NCBI GenBank assembly: GCA_024692955.1
Contig: JAILLW010000079.1
Location: forward strand, 1-38,401
Direction of reading: 5' to 3'
Length of the DNA stretch: 38,401 bases
Source: Lachnospiraceae bacterium
Lineage (GTDB): Bacteria > Bacillota > Clostridia > Lachnospirales > Lachnospiraceae
Shown one piece after another: positions 16,342-23,194 of this stretch. The notes beneath the pieces were generated by a model that searched no databases, was not told the DNA's origin, and was given only the letters and a program-made list of their open reading frames with translations. The position numbers were made by a program, and so were the translations under genes. Numbering within the stretch: the first letter of the stretch is position 1; each line of letters opens with the position of its first letter.

Positions 16342-17064
16342 CTACAGATATTCGTCCCGGAGAATCCGGAACGGGTTGTAAAAAAAGATCCTCTCGGCCG
16401 TTTCCTTTCCGAAATGCCGTTCCACATATCTCCTTGCGAAATCCATCTTCGGAGCGCGCCTTTTCGCATCATGCGCATCCGTCGCGGCAAAGGAAACCAG
16501 GGATTCCGAGAGCAGCCGGAAGCAGAATTTTTTTGCCTCATGCCCGGCCTTTCCCGCAATGCTTCCCGCATTGCACTGAAGGAAGATCCCCATCCCAGCA
16601 AGTTCCTTCGCGAACTCCGGGTATTCATACAGACATTCGTACCGTTCCGCATGGGCAAGGATCGGGAGATAGCCGCTGCTAAGGAGATCATACAGGCCAG
16701 CCGCGATATATCCTTTATCCGCGGAAGGCAGGAACTCCACGAGCACATAGCGGCTTCCGGCAAGGGTAAGGATCCTGCCCGCCTCCAGATACGCGGCGGC
16801 CTCCGAAAAATAGAGGATCTCATGACCGCCGTATAGGCTTACCGGGATCTTCTCCTCCTTCAGGATATCGGTCAGTTCCCGGATTCTTCTTTCCTCCGAT
16901 TCCGGTCCGACACTGTGTCTGTGCTCCTTGAAGTGCGGGGTCAGGATGATCCTTCTTATCCCGTCCTTATATGCGCACCGAAGCATCCGGAGCGAAGTCT
17001 CAAGGTCAGGCGCCCCGTCATCCACGCCGCATAAAATATGGCTGTGAATATCCGTATAGTCCAT
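16342..17064 (-). CDS. PHP-type tyrosine-protein phosphatase of the capsule locus (CpsB/YwqE type)
   Basis: The 240-residue PHP-domain protein starts MDYTDIHSHILCGVDDGAPD, where the His and Asp residues bind the metal cluster. It also carries ILTPHFKEHRHSVG, LVEFLPSADKGY, ILAHAERYECL and FAATDAHDAKRRAP, all conserved metal-site segments of the CpsB/YwqE family. It dephosphorylates the BY-kinase Tyr cluster. It is the first gene of the polysaccharide operon. No Shine-Dalgarno sequence precedes the ATG, and a -10-like hexamer sits about 11 bases upstream, so the mRNA may be leaderless or nearly so. Confidence 0.92.
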   Translation of the reverse strand: MDYTDIHSHILCGVDDGAPDLETSLRMLRCAYKDGIRRIILTPHFKEHRHSVGPESEERRIRELTDILKEEKIPVSLYGGHEILYFSEAAAYLEAGRILTLAGSRYVLVEFLPSADKGYIAAGLYDLLSSGYLPILAHAERYECLYEYPEFAKELAGMGIFLQCNAGSIAGKAGHEAKKFCFRLLSESLVSFAATDAHDAKRRAPKMDFARRYVERHFGKETAERIFFYNPFRILRDEYL

Positions 17065-17074
17065 ACCATAACAT

Positions 17075-17103
17075 ATGATATACTATTTATTTTCAATACG
17101 CAA
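17075..17103 (-). promoter_or_regulatory. Candidate promoter of the polysaccharide operon
   Basis: On the minus strand TTGCGT (17098-17103) and TATCAT (17075-17080) are 17 bases apart. Predicted transcription would begin within a few bases of the ATG at 17064. The boxes are imperfect and other -10 choices (TATGTT) overlap, so the exact position is uncertain. Confidence 0.4.
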
Positions 17104-17155
17104 GAAGATTTACATAACTTTTTGAATTCATCTGATACTTTTGCTGAAATGGTGT

Positions 17156-17190
17156 AAAAAAGCGGTGCGGGAGAATTTCGCCCGCACCGC
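17156..17190 (-). terminator. Intrinsic terminator of the rubrerythrin gene
   Basis: GCGGTGCGGG (17162-17171) and CCCGCACCGC (17181-17190) make a perfect 10-bp stem with a 9-base loop. On the minus strand it is followed by six Us. It insulates the polysaccharide operon from rubrerythrin transcription. Confidence 0.9.
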
Positions 17191-17218
17191 AGTTTCGTTT
17201 CTTGTGGAAACCTCTTTC

Positions 17219-17758
17219 TTATCCGAAATAGCGCTCCAGAAGTCCCTTGAAGGCCTTTCCGTGCCTTGCCTCATCACGTGCCATCTCGTGAACGGTATCA
17301 TGGATCGCGTCGAGATTCAGAGCCTTCGCGCGCTTGGCCAGATCGGTCTTTCCGGCCGTTGCACCGTTTTCGGCCTCCACACGCATCTCGAGATTCTTCT
17401 TTGTGGAGTCTGTCACGACCTCACCGAGAAGCTCGGCGAATTTCGCGGCATGCTCCGCCTCTTCATATGCAGCCTTTTCCCAGTAGAGACCGATCTCCGG
17501 ATAGCCCTCGCGGAATGCCACACGCGCCATCGCAAGATACATGCCGACTTCGGAGCACTCTCCGTTGAAGTTTGCGCGAAGATCCGCAATGATATCCTCC
17601 GGAGCGCCCTTGGCTACTCCCACCACATGCTCGGAAGCCCAGGTCATTTCCCCTTCCTGTGCCGTAAACTTCTCGGCCGGAGCTCCGCATACCGGGCACT
17701 TCTCGGGAGGGTTGTCCCCTTCATGCACATAACCGCATACCTGACAAACATACTTCAT
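17219..17758 (-). CDS. Reverse rubrerythrin (rubredoxin domain first), peroxide reductase
   Basis: The 179-residue protein begins with a rubredoxin module (C5xxC8 and C21xxC24; [15 protein letters not shown]), then a ferritin-like four-helix diiron domain with [20 protein letters not shown] and [14 protein letters not shown], and ends with [19 protein letters not shown] supplying further Glu/His iron ligands. The rubredoxin-first order marks the reverse rubrerythrins of anaerobes, which reduce hydrogen peroxide, and sometimes oxygen, with electrons from NAD(P)H. It is monocistronic: own promoter region, strong AAGGAGA ribosome site and strong terminator. Confidence 0.95.
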   Translation of the reverse strand: MKYVCQVCGYVHEGDNPPEKCPVCGAPAEKFTAQEGEMTWASEHVVGVAKGAPEDIIADLRANFNGECSEVGMYLAMARVAFREGYPEIGLYWEKAAYEEAEHAAKFAELLGEVVTDSTKKNLEMRVEAENGATAGKTDLAKRAKALNLDAIHDTVHEMARDEARHGKAFKGLLERYFG

Positions 17759-17777
17759 AGTTTTATCTCCTTCCTTT

Positions 17778-17808
17778 ATCCGGCTTCTGCCGGATTTTTC
17801 TCATTATA
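17778..17808 (-). promoter_or_regulatory. Rubrerythrin -10 box and leader hairpin
   Basis: A perfect TATAAT (17803-17808, minus strand) has only a weak -35 match (TTTCTG) upstream. The short leader contains a 7-bp hairpin with a 4-base loop (ATCCGGC 17778-17784 with GCCGGAT 17789-17795) just before the ribosome site. It may stabilise the mRNA. A weak -35 can indicate dependence on an activator or redox regulator, but no operator was identified. Confidence 0.5.
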
Positions 17809-17848
17809 CTCCATCCGGTGCCGTCAGAAAAATGAACATTTCATAAAC

Positions 17849-18775
17849 TCAGTCCTTCAGGACCTCTTTGATGGATGTGGCAAGTCCCGCAAGTCCCTGC
17901 AGTTCGCTGGGAATAATGATCTTGGTGGCCTGTCCGTTCGCGGCATCGGAAAAAGCTTCCAGGGATTTGATCTGGAGCACCGCCTGATCCGCACCCGCTT
18001 CTTTGATCAGCCGGATCCCTTCGGCTTTCGCGCTCTGTACCTTCAGGATCGCTTCCGCTTCACCTTCCGCCTCGCGGATCATCTTTTCCTTTTCCGCCTC
18101 GGCGCGCAGGATCGCGGACTGTTTATCCGCCTCCGCCTGGAGGATCATCGCTTCCTTCTTACCTTCCGCCACGGTGACGGAAGCCTTCTTTTCACCTTCG
18201 GCGCGGGTAACGGCCTCACGCCGCTCACGCTCTGCCTTCATCTGCTTCTCCATGGCGTTCTGGATCTCGGCGGGAGGAATGATGTTCTTCAATTCCACGC
18301 GGTTGACCTTGATTCCCCAGGGGTCCGTGGCCTCATCAAGGGATGCGCGCATCTTCGTGTTGATCGTCTCACGGGATGTAAGGGTCTGATCCAGTTCCAG
18401 ATCACCGATGATATTACGGAGCGTGGTCGCGGTCAGATTTTCGATGGCGCGGATCGGATTCTCGACACCGTAGGCATAGAGCTTCGGATCCGTGATCTGG
18501 AAGAATACCACCGTGTCGATCCGCATCGTAACATTATCTTTCGTGATCACGGGCTGGGGATCGAAATCCGCCACCTGCTCTTTCAGATTGATCCTGCGGG
18601 CGATCCGGTCCACGATGGGAATCTTGAAATGGAGTCCCACCGACCAGGTCGACTGATAGGCACCCAGCCGTTCAACCACATAGGCATTCGCCTGCGGAAC
18701 GATCTTGATGCAGGAAACAAGGATCAGAAACGCGATCACGAGGATCACAAAAAACAGAGAGACCAAAGCACTCAT
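17849..18775 (-). CDS. SPFH/Band 7 (stomatin/prohibitin-like, QmcA type) membrane protein
   Basis: The 308-residue protein has an N-terminal membrane helix (residues 5-22), the SPFH domain (IVPQANAYVVERLGAYQSTW, VDTVVFFQITDPKLYAYGVE, ATTLRNIIGDLELDQTLTSR) and a long Ala/Glu/Lys-rich coiled coil (about 200-270), then a hydrophobic C-terminal stretch. SPFH proteins oligomerise into membrane cages or microdomains that organise proteases and lipids. It is immediately downstream of an NfeD-type gene; SPFH/NfeD pairs are a widespread partner module. Confidence 0.92.
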   Translation of the reverse strand: MSALVSLFFVILVIAFLILVSCIKIVPQANAYVVERLGAYQSTWSVGLHFKIPIVDRIARRINLKEQVADFDPQPVITKDNVTMRIDTVVFFQITDPKLYAYGVENPIRAIENLTATTLRNIIGDLELDQTLTSRETINTKMRASLDEATDPWGIKVNRVELKNIIPPAEIQNAMEKQMKAERERREAVTRAEGEKKASVTVAEGKKEAMILQAEADKQSAILRAEAEKEKMIREAEGEAEAILKVQSAKAEGIRLIKEAGADQAVLQIKSLEAFSDAANGQATKIIIPSELQGLAGLATSIKEVLKD

Positions 18776-18800
18776 AATGTACCTCCTTTTACGTTCCGGG

Positions 18801-19247
18801 TCAGCCCACGATCAGCTTTACTCCGGATACCTCCTTTACTTCCACAACGGCATCCTTCGGAATGACCGCACTCTCATCGGCCGACCGGGCACTCCATTCC
18901 TTGCCGTCTACCTTTACTCTTCCCTCGCCCTTCAGATTGTTGATCTCCTCGATCACGATGGCGTGTGTGCCGATCACGCTGTCCACATTCGTCCTGGTCA
19001 GGCGGTTGTTGAAATGCTTCATCGCCACCGGTCTTGTAAAGAACAGCAATACGGCGGACACGACCACAAAAAGCCCGGCGGAAAGCCATACCGGTGCGCC
19101 GAGGGCGCTTGCGATCGCCGCCACGAGAGCCCCTCCCGCGAACCAGATGGTCGTAAGTCCCATGGTCGCGAGTTCCACCCCGAGCAGTACCACAAGAAGC
19201 ACGATCCATACGATCGTAACGGTCATTTGCGGATTCATACCGAACAT
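18801..19247 (-). CDS. NfeD-family membrane protein
   Basis: The 148-residue protein has about three helices in the first 75 residues (VTIVWIVLLVVLLGVELATM, WFAGGALVAAIASALGAPVW and LSAGLFVVVSAVLLFFTRPV), then a soluble OB-fold domain (IGTHAIVIEEINNLKGEGRV and EWSARSADESAVIPKDAVV). This is the short NfeD form without the ClpP-like protease domain. It is 25 bases upstream of the SPFH gene and is very likely its partner. The ribosome site is AAGGAGG before the ATG. Confidence 0.9.
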   Translation of the reverse strand: MFGMNPQMTVTIVWIVLLVVLLGVELATMGLTTIWFAGGALVAAIASALGAPVWLSAGLFVVVSAVLLFFTRPVAMKHFNNRLTRTNVDSVIGTHAIVIEEINNLKGEGRVKVDGKEWSARSADESAVIPKDAVVEVKEVSGVKLIVG

Positions 19248-19267
19248 CCTCCTTTCATACAGTACCT

Positions 19268-19762
19268 TTACCGCGTGATCCCGAGCGCTTCCAGATAAAG
19301 CTTCTGCTTCTCTTCCATCAGCGCCGCTTCCTCCTCCGACTCATGATCATAGCCGAGAAGATGGAGCATACTGTGCGCGACAAGAAACGCGAATTCCCTT
19401 TTCGCGGAATGTCCGTATTCCTCCGCCTGCCGGAAGATCTTTTCCGCGTTCAGAACGATCTGCCCGAGCATCACCCTTCCGGTATCCGGATCCTTCAGGA
19501 AAGGATCCCGGAAGCTTTCTCCTTCAAAATCCGCCGGCTTCTCCCATTCCGCGTTCGGAAAGGAAAGCACGTCCGTGGTCCGGTCGATGCCGCGGTAATC
19601 CCGGTTCAGTCCGCGCACCGTCTCCGGATCCGTGACAATCAGTTCGATCTCACACTCTTCCGGACAGCCCTCTTCGGAAAGCACCTTCAAGGATACTTCC
19701 CCTGCCAGGCCGGCCGCGTCAAAATCCGGCTCAAACGCGGTTTCACATTCATAATTCACCAT
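19268..19762 (-). CDS. ybeY: Endoribonuclease YbeY, rRNA maturation and quality control
   Basis: The 164-residue protein carries the zinc-binding signature HSMLHLLGYDHE near residues 131-142 and LNRDYRGIDRTTDVLSFP near 54-71, both diagnostic of YbeY. YbeY is a single-strand-specific endoribonuclease for 16S rRNA 3'-end maturation and late-stage 70S quality control. The start matches the usual family N-terminus. No ribosome binding site precedes ATG 19762, and TATACT lies six bases upstream, so the transcript probably starts at or next to the start codon. The gene follows the tsf terminator and precedes nfeD by 20 bases. Confidence 0.93.
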   Translation of the reverse strand: MVNYECETAFEPDFDAAGLAGEVSLKVLSEEGCPEECEIELIVTDPETVRGLNRDYRGIDRTTDVLSFPNAEWEKPADFEGESFRDPFLKDPDTGRVMLGQIVLNAEKIFRQAEEYGHSAKREFAFLVAHSMLHLLGYDHESEEEAALMEEKQKLYLEALGITR

Positions 19763-19768
19763 ACCATA

Positions 19769-19774
19769 AGTATA
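19769..19774 (-). promoter_or_regulatory. -10 box of ybeY, implying a leaderless transcript
   Basis: TATACT ends six bases before the ATG of ybeY on the minus strand. The normal -10 to +1 distance puts the transcription start at the start codon. The -35 region would fall in the tsf terminator loop (TTTTCC), so it is weak. Confidence 0.5.
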
Positions 19775-19778
19775 GCAT

Positions 19779-19806
19779 AAAAAACCGGCGCGGAAAACCG
19801 CGCCGG
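19779..19806 (-). terminator. Intrinsic terminator of the rpsB-tsf operon
   Basis: CCGGCGCGG (19785-19793) and CCGCGCCGG (19798-19806) form a perfect 9-bp GC stem with a 4-base loop. On the minus strand it is followed by six Us. Confidence 0.95.
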
Positions 19807-19844
19807 AGATTTCTTAAGATTATCGGAGTCCGTTTTGAAAAGGC

Positions 19845-20930
19845 TTACATTCCCGCCTGAGCCGCAACTTCGGCCGCGAAATCGTCTACCTTCTTCTCGA
19901 TGCCTTCGCCCACTTCGAATCTTACGATCTTCGTGATGGCAATGGAAGGATTCACGGACTTCAGGTATGCGGCAACGTTCTGCTTGCCGTCCTCAGCCTT
20001 TACATAAACCTGATCGAGCAGGCATACTTCTTTCTCATGCTTGGAGATCCGGCCGTCCACAAGTCCCTTGAAGATCTTGTCCTCAAGATAGGAAGCCTTG
20101 TTCTCAAGACCGAGCTGTGCAAGCGCTGCCTTTGCCGCCTCCGAAAGGAAGTTGAACAGGAAGTTCATATTGCTCTTCTTCTCTTCGTAGATCGCGGTAT
20201 CCTCGTCGCTCCAGAGCTTGCCCGCAAGAGCCTTTTCGATAAGGGCATTGAGGATGGGCTTGGGAAGCGTCGCGGGATCATTAAGAGCGCTCTCGATCGT
20301 GATCTCGCGGATCTTTTCATGCTCGGCATCCGAGATGTCGGCATGACTGATATACTGGGGATTCATCGCCGCTACCTGCATCGCGATGTTCGTAAGGGCC
20401 TCTTTGTCGGCATCGGAGGATGCGCCCGAAGCACCTACCAGAACGCCGATCCTGCCGCCGCCGTGGAGGTAGGAAACCACCATATCCGCCTCAACAAGCT
20501 CGAATCTGCGGACGGAAAGCTTCTCGCCGATCTTGGAGGTCTTTTCAACCAGTTCATCCTTTAAGCCGGCGGTCTCGAGAAGTTTTTCAATATCTTCTCC
20601 GTCCTTGCCGCCCTTCAGGCCGGAAGCAAGGGCCTTGGCGGCAACGGATTCAACAAACTCTTGGAACACTTCGTTCTTTGCAACGAAGTCGGTCTCGGAA
20701 TTCACTTCCACAACAACTGCCTTATTGCCTTCGGAAGCCACTCTCGTGATACCTTCCGCCGCGATCCTTGCCGCTTTCTTTTCCTGCTTGGCAAGGCCCA
20801 TCTTCTTTAACACTTCAACCGCTTCGTCCATATTGCCGCCGGTCTCGCCAAGGGCCTTTTTGCAGTCCATCATACCGGCGCCGGTCATCTCTCTTAATTC
20901 CTTCACCATGGAAGCTGTAATATCTGCCAT
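19845..20930 (-). CDS. tsf: Elongation factor Ts, with an internal insertion
   Basis: The 361-residue protein starts with the UBA-like N-terminal domain (ASMVKELREMTGAGMMDCKK) and contains the EF-Tu-contact motif NSETDFVAKNEVF near residue 77. EF-Ts regenerates EF-Tu-GTP during translation. It is clearly longer than E. coli EF-Ts (283 residues). The surplus lies mainly at about 217-285 (including EKALAGKLWSDEDTAIYEEK and MNFLFNFLSEAAKAALAQLG), inserted before the conserved VDGRISKHEKEVCLLDQ segment. It follows rpsB by 40 bases in the usual rpsB-tsf operon. Confidence 0.97.
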   Translation of the reverse strand: MADITASMVKELREMTGAGMMDCKKALGETGGNMDEAVEVLKKMGLAKQEKKAARIAAEGITRVASEGNKAVVVEVNSETDFVAKNEVFQEFVESVAAKALASGLKGGKDGEDIEKLLETAGLKDELVEKTSKIGEKLSVRRFELVEADMVVSYLHGGGRIGVLVGASGASSDADKEALTNIAMQVAAMNPQYISHADISDAEHEKIREITIESALNDPATLPKPILNALIEKALAGKLWSDEDTAIYEEKKSNMNFLFNFLSEAAKAALAQLGLENKASYLEDKIFKGLVDGRISKHEKEVCLLDQVYVKAEDGKQNVAAYLKSVNPSIAITKIVRFEVGEGIEKKVDDFAAEVAAQAGM

Positions 20931-20970
20931 TTTCTTCTCCTTTATCTGAATTCTGTTTTCCGGATCCTGC

Positions 20971-21756
20971 TTATTCCTCGGAAGTTGCGGCTACCTCTTC
21001 GATATCCTCGGGAGCCTTCTCTTCCGCCGCTTCTGCCTGCTCTTCGATCTCAGCGTCCGTCGCAAGCGCTTCCGCGCCTTCGTTCGCCTCGATCACCGCA
21101 TCCGCCATCTTGCCCGTGATGAGCTTAACCGCGCGGATCGCGTCGTCATTGCCGGGAATGATGAAATCCAGTTCCTCAGGGTCACAGTTCGTATCGCCGA
21201 TCCCGATCAGGGTGATGCCGAGAGCATGCGCTTCCTGTACGCAGATCCTCTCCTTCTTCGGGTCAACAACGAAGATCGCGTCGGGGATCCTGGTCATTTC
21301 CTTGATACCGCCGAGGTTCTTCTCGAGTTTTTCCCATTCCTTGCGAAGGGCGATAACTTCCTTTTTCGGAAGGACATCGAAGGTTCCGTCTACGGACATG
21401 GTCTCGATCCTCTTTAAGCGCTCGATCCTGGAGCGGATCGTCTTGAAGTTTGTCAGCATGCCGCCGAGCCATCTTTCATTTACATAGAACATACCGCAGC
21501 GCTCCGCCTCGGTTCTGACCGCGTCCTGAGCCTGCTTCTTCGTGCCGACGAAAAGGATCGTGCCGCCCTGCTGCGCGATCTCGAATACCGCGCGATAAGC
21601 CTCGTCAACCTTTCCTACCGACTTCTGAAGATCGATGATGTGGATACCGTTACGCTCCGTAAAGATGTAGGGAGCCATTTTGGGATTCCAGCGTCTGGTC
21701 TGATGACCGAAGTGAACACCTGCTTCAAGCAGCTGCTTCATAGAAATTACACTCAT
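20971..21756 (-). CDS. rpsB: 30S ribosomal protein S2
   Basis: I start at ATG 21756 ([20 protein letters not shown]), preceded by a GGAGG-type ribosome site, giving 261 residues. The family motifs [32 protein letters not shown] and [20 protein letters not shown] are present. The C-terminus has a Glu/Ala-rich acidic tail (about 35 residues), common in Firmicutes S2. S2 joins the small subunit late, near the head-body junction. The long frame extending to 21891 is untranslated leader. Confidence 0.97.
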   Translation of the reverse strand: MSVISMKQLLEAGVHFGHQTRRWNPKMAPYIFTERNGIHIIDLQKSVGKVDEAYRAVFEIAQQGGTILFVGTKKQAQDAVRTEAERCGMFYVNERWLGGMLTNFKTIRSRIERLKRIETMSVDGTFDVLPKKEVIALRKEWEKLEKNLGGIKEMTRIPDAIFVVDPKKERICVQEAHALGITLIGIGDTNCDPEELDFIIPGNDDAIRAVKLITGKMADAVIEANEGAEALATDAEIEEQAEAAEEKAPEDIEEVAATSEE

Positions 21757-21784
21757 TCTTTTTACCTCCATTTGGTTAATCTTC

Positions 21785-21841
21785 CGCAGATCCGCTGAGT
21801 GTATGGCCACCCTTCCGGGCACCGTGCCATAAGGATCTGCG
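21785..21841 (-). promoter_or_regulatory. Structured rpsB leader, candidate S2 autoregulatory element
   Basis: The rpsB leader of about 100 bases contains nested inverted repeats: CGCAGATCC (21785-21793) with GGATCTGCG (21833-21841), and TATGGC (21802-21807) with GCCATA (21826-21831), with a small internal CCC/GGG hairpin. The element sits between the promoter and the ribosome site, the normal place for ribosomal-protein feedback structures. Not matched to a named Rfam family here. Confidence 0.55.
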
Positions 21842-21862
21842 TGTTTTTTGCACAGCTTATAT

Positions 21863-21891
21863 ACTATAACAGAAAAAAAGCCCCTTCGCAA
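21863..21891 (-). promoter_or_regulatory. Promoter of rpsB-tsf
   Basis: TTGCGA (21886-21891) and TATAGT (21863-21868) on the minus strand are 17 bases apart, giving a transcription start near 21856. The -35 box is embedded in the loop and stem of the upstream gene's terminator. Confidence 0.7.
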
Positions 21892-21902
21892 GGGCTTTTT
21901 TC
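21873..21902 (-). terminator. Terminator of the small gene upstream of rpsB
   Basis: The sequence has arms GCCC(C)TT and AAGGGC around 21880-21895, with an A-run on one side and a T-run on the other, so it could act in both directions. On the minus strand it is followed by seven Us and would end the 21927-22217 transcript just before the rpsB start site. Confidence 0.75.
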
Positions 21903-21926
21903 CGTCCGGGACCCCGGTCCTTTTTA

Positions 21927-22217
21927 TCAGTTCTCACTCCGGGCCGTGTCCTGTTTGCGGAGCTTCACGTTTTCCATCCCCTGAACGAGTTCCGTAGCCC
22001 GCTCGATGTCCGCATCATTGATCCGGATCGTGAAAACGTTCTTCTCACGTGTCCCGAAGAGGCGGCTCAGAAACGATCTCTCCTGCCATTCCACAAAATA
22101 GGAGATCCTGTTCTTTAAAAAGATTTTCTCCAGTTTGTCCTTCGCTTCCTTACTGTATACTCTGCAAAAAGATATTTCCCTGTTTACGACTCCGCTTCCA
22201 AGTATCGGTGATGCCAT
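21927..22217 (-). CDS. Small conserved-looking protein of unknown function, possibly DUF2007-like
   Basis: I start at ATG 22217 (GGAG eight bases upstream), giving 96 residues: [20 protein letters not shown] onwards. The pattern [19 protein letters not shown], then [10 protein letters not shown], and [20 protein letters not shown] resembles small alpha/beta proteins of the DUF2007 type, in which one strand-helix unit recognises a partner, but I cannot confirm the family. No membrane segment or signal peptide. It has a terminator just downstream. Confidence 0.6.
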   Translation of the reverse strand: MASPILGSGVVNREISFCRVYSKEAKDKLEKIFLKNRISYFVEWQERSFLSRLFGTREKNVFTIRINDADIERATELVQGMENVKLRKQDTARSEN

Positions 22218-22319
22218 ATCAAAGACTCCGCTTTCTTTTCTTGATTTGAACGCGCCGGACGCGCACTGATACATTTTACACCCTGCCGGGCAGATTTCTC
22301 AATCTTTTTTTATGCTTTT

Positions 22320-22598
22320 TCAGTGCTTTTTCCGGGCGATCTCCCAGAGCTCCCTCTGAGTTTCGTACTGTTCGTTCAGATAATCCGCCGCCCGCATCAC
22401 ACCGTCCTCGCTAAAAGGTACCTTCGTCCGCTGTTTTAAAGCGTCATCCGTCGCTCCGAATGAATCCGGCTCGGGCCAGATCACCACCTCGATCTCTTCC
22501 CCGTCCTTATGAAGCATGTAACGCATTCCGTCCATGGAGCCGATATAGTCTTCTTTTTCCACATATTTAAGAACATGAAATTTATCTTTATCGATCAT
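22320..22598 (-). CDS. Small hypothetical cytoplasmic protein
   Basis: I start at ATG 22598 (MIDKDKFHVLKYVEKEDYIG), four bases after GGAGG, giving 92 residues. It has a short beta-rich first half (GMRYMLHKDGEEIEVVIWPE), a Pro-containing turn and a helical C-terminus (AADYLNEQYETQRELWEIAR). No recognisable catalytic motif. A weak promoter (TTGTTT-17-TATCAT) lies about 60 bases upstream, back to back with the tRNA promoter. Confidence 0.6.
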   Translation of the reverse strand: MIDKDKFHVLKYVEKEDYIGSMDGMRYMLHKDGEEIEVVIWPEPDSFGATDDALKQRTKVPFSEDGVMRAADYLNEQYETQRELWEIARKKH

Positions 22599-22730
22599 AT
22601 TTCCTCCGATCAGGACCGCCGTATCCATCCGCCGGCGGCTGTCATAGAGTAATGATAACAGGAACGCGCCGCAAAAACAACGCCTCGTAAGGCCGCTTTT
22701 GCACTCTTTTCGAAAGTGAAAAAGGAAATC

Positions 22731-22759
22731 TTGACATCCCCGTATGAAACCGATATAAT
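22731..22759 (+). promoter_or_regulatory. Consensus promoter of tRNA-Pro
   Basis: TTGACA (22731-22736) and TATAAT (22754-22759) with exactly 17 bases between them: both hexamers match the SigA consensus perfectly, as often seen for stable RNA genes. Transcription starts about 20 bases before the tRNA. Confidence 0.93.
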
Positions 22760-22786
22760 CTACCTTGCGCTCGAAAAAGCGTCGTT

Positions 22787-22859
22787 CGGGGTGTGGCTCA
22801 GGTGGTAGAGCGCTTCGTTAGGGACGAAGAGGCCGCAAGTTCAAGTCTTGTCACTCCGA
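22787..22859 (+). tRNA. tRNA-Pro, anticodon AGG
   Basis: A complete 73-base cloverleaf: acceptor CGGGGTG/CACTCCG (22787-22793, 22852-22858) with the C1-G72 pair typical of bacterial tRNA-Pro, D stem GCTC/GAGC, anticodon stem CTTCG/CGAAG, loop TTAGGGA with anticodon AGG at 22820-22822 and G37, and T arm GCAAG-TTCAAGT-CTTGT. CCA is not encoded. The A at position 34 is unusual for a bacterial proline tRNA; it would read CCU, and more proline codons if converted to inosine. Confidence 0.93.
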
Positions 22860-22873
22860 TTTGGTGACGAAGT

Positions 22874-22915
22874 CCGCAATTCCTTATGAAATAAGGGGTT
22901 GCGGGTTTTTCTTTT
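22874..22915 (+). terminator. Intrinsic terminator of tRNA-Pro
   Basis: CCGCAA (22874-22879) pairs with TTGCGG (22899-22904), and CCTTAT (22882-22887) with ATAAGG (22891-22896), around a 3-base loop. TTTTTCTTTTT follows. Confidence 0.92.
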
Positions 22916-22999
22916 TCTAAGAAACGGCCATTTTGACTTGGTAGCGAGTGGTAGCAGAGAAATTTGCGGGCACCTCGAAAACGGTAATGCAAATACTCT

Positions 23000-23149
23000 A
23001 TGCATATCAGTTATACGATTCTTCGATGCGTGGAAGAAAAACTCAAAAAGATCACCTGCCCGAACTGCGGCGCAAGTATAGAGGTAGACTTGGACGCAAA
23101 ATCAGGCAGATGTGCATACTGCAATACATTCTTTTATCTCGTGCAATAA
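23000..23149 (+). CDS. Micro-ORF with a zinc ribbon (CPNC...CAYC), possible gene remnant
   Basis: A 49-codon frame from ATG 23000 ends at TAA 23147-23149. It holds two knuckles, CPNCGASIEVD and GRCAYCNTFF, a treble-clef or zinc-ribbon pattern often at the start of larger clostridial zinc-ribbon proteins. No ribosome binding site precedes it; GTG 23030 is an alternative start. It probably is the leftover of a longer gene. The rest of the 330-base interval between tRNA and the next gene holds only the tRNA terminator and no other supported gene. Confidence 0.35.
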   Translation: MHISYTILRCVEEKLKKITCPNCGASIEVDLDAKSGRCAYCNTFFYLVQ

Positions 23150-23194
23150 GGTTATATTGTTTACCCCACTCATAGTCCGGTCACGAGAGCGTCC

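Noticed and set aside
17141-18865. Plus-strand frame of 574 residues
   Set aside because: Antisense to rubrerythrin and the SPFH gene, both clearly recognised on the other strand.
22798-22992. Minus-strand frame of 64 residues across the tRNA
   Set aside because: Its end (GVTRLELAASSSLTKRSTT) is the well-known artefact of translating a tRNA antisense; no ribosome site.
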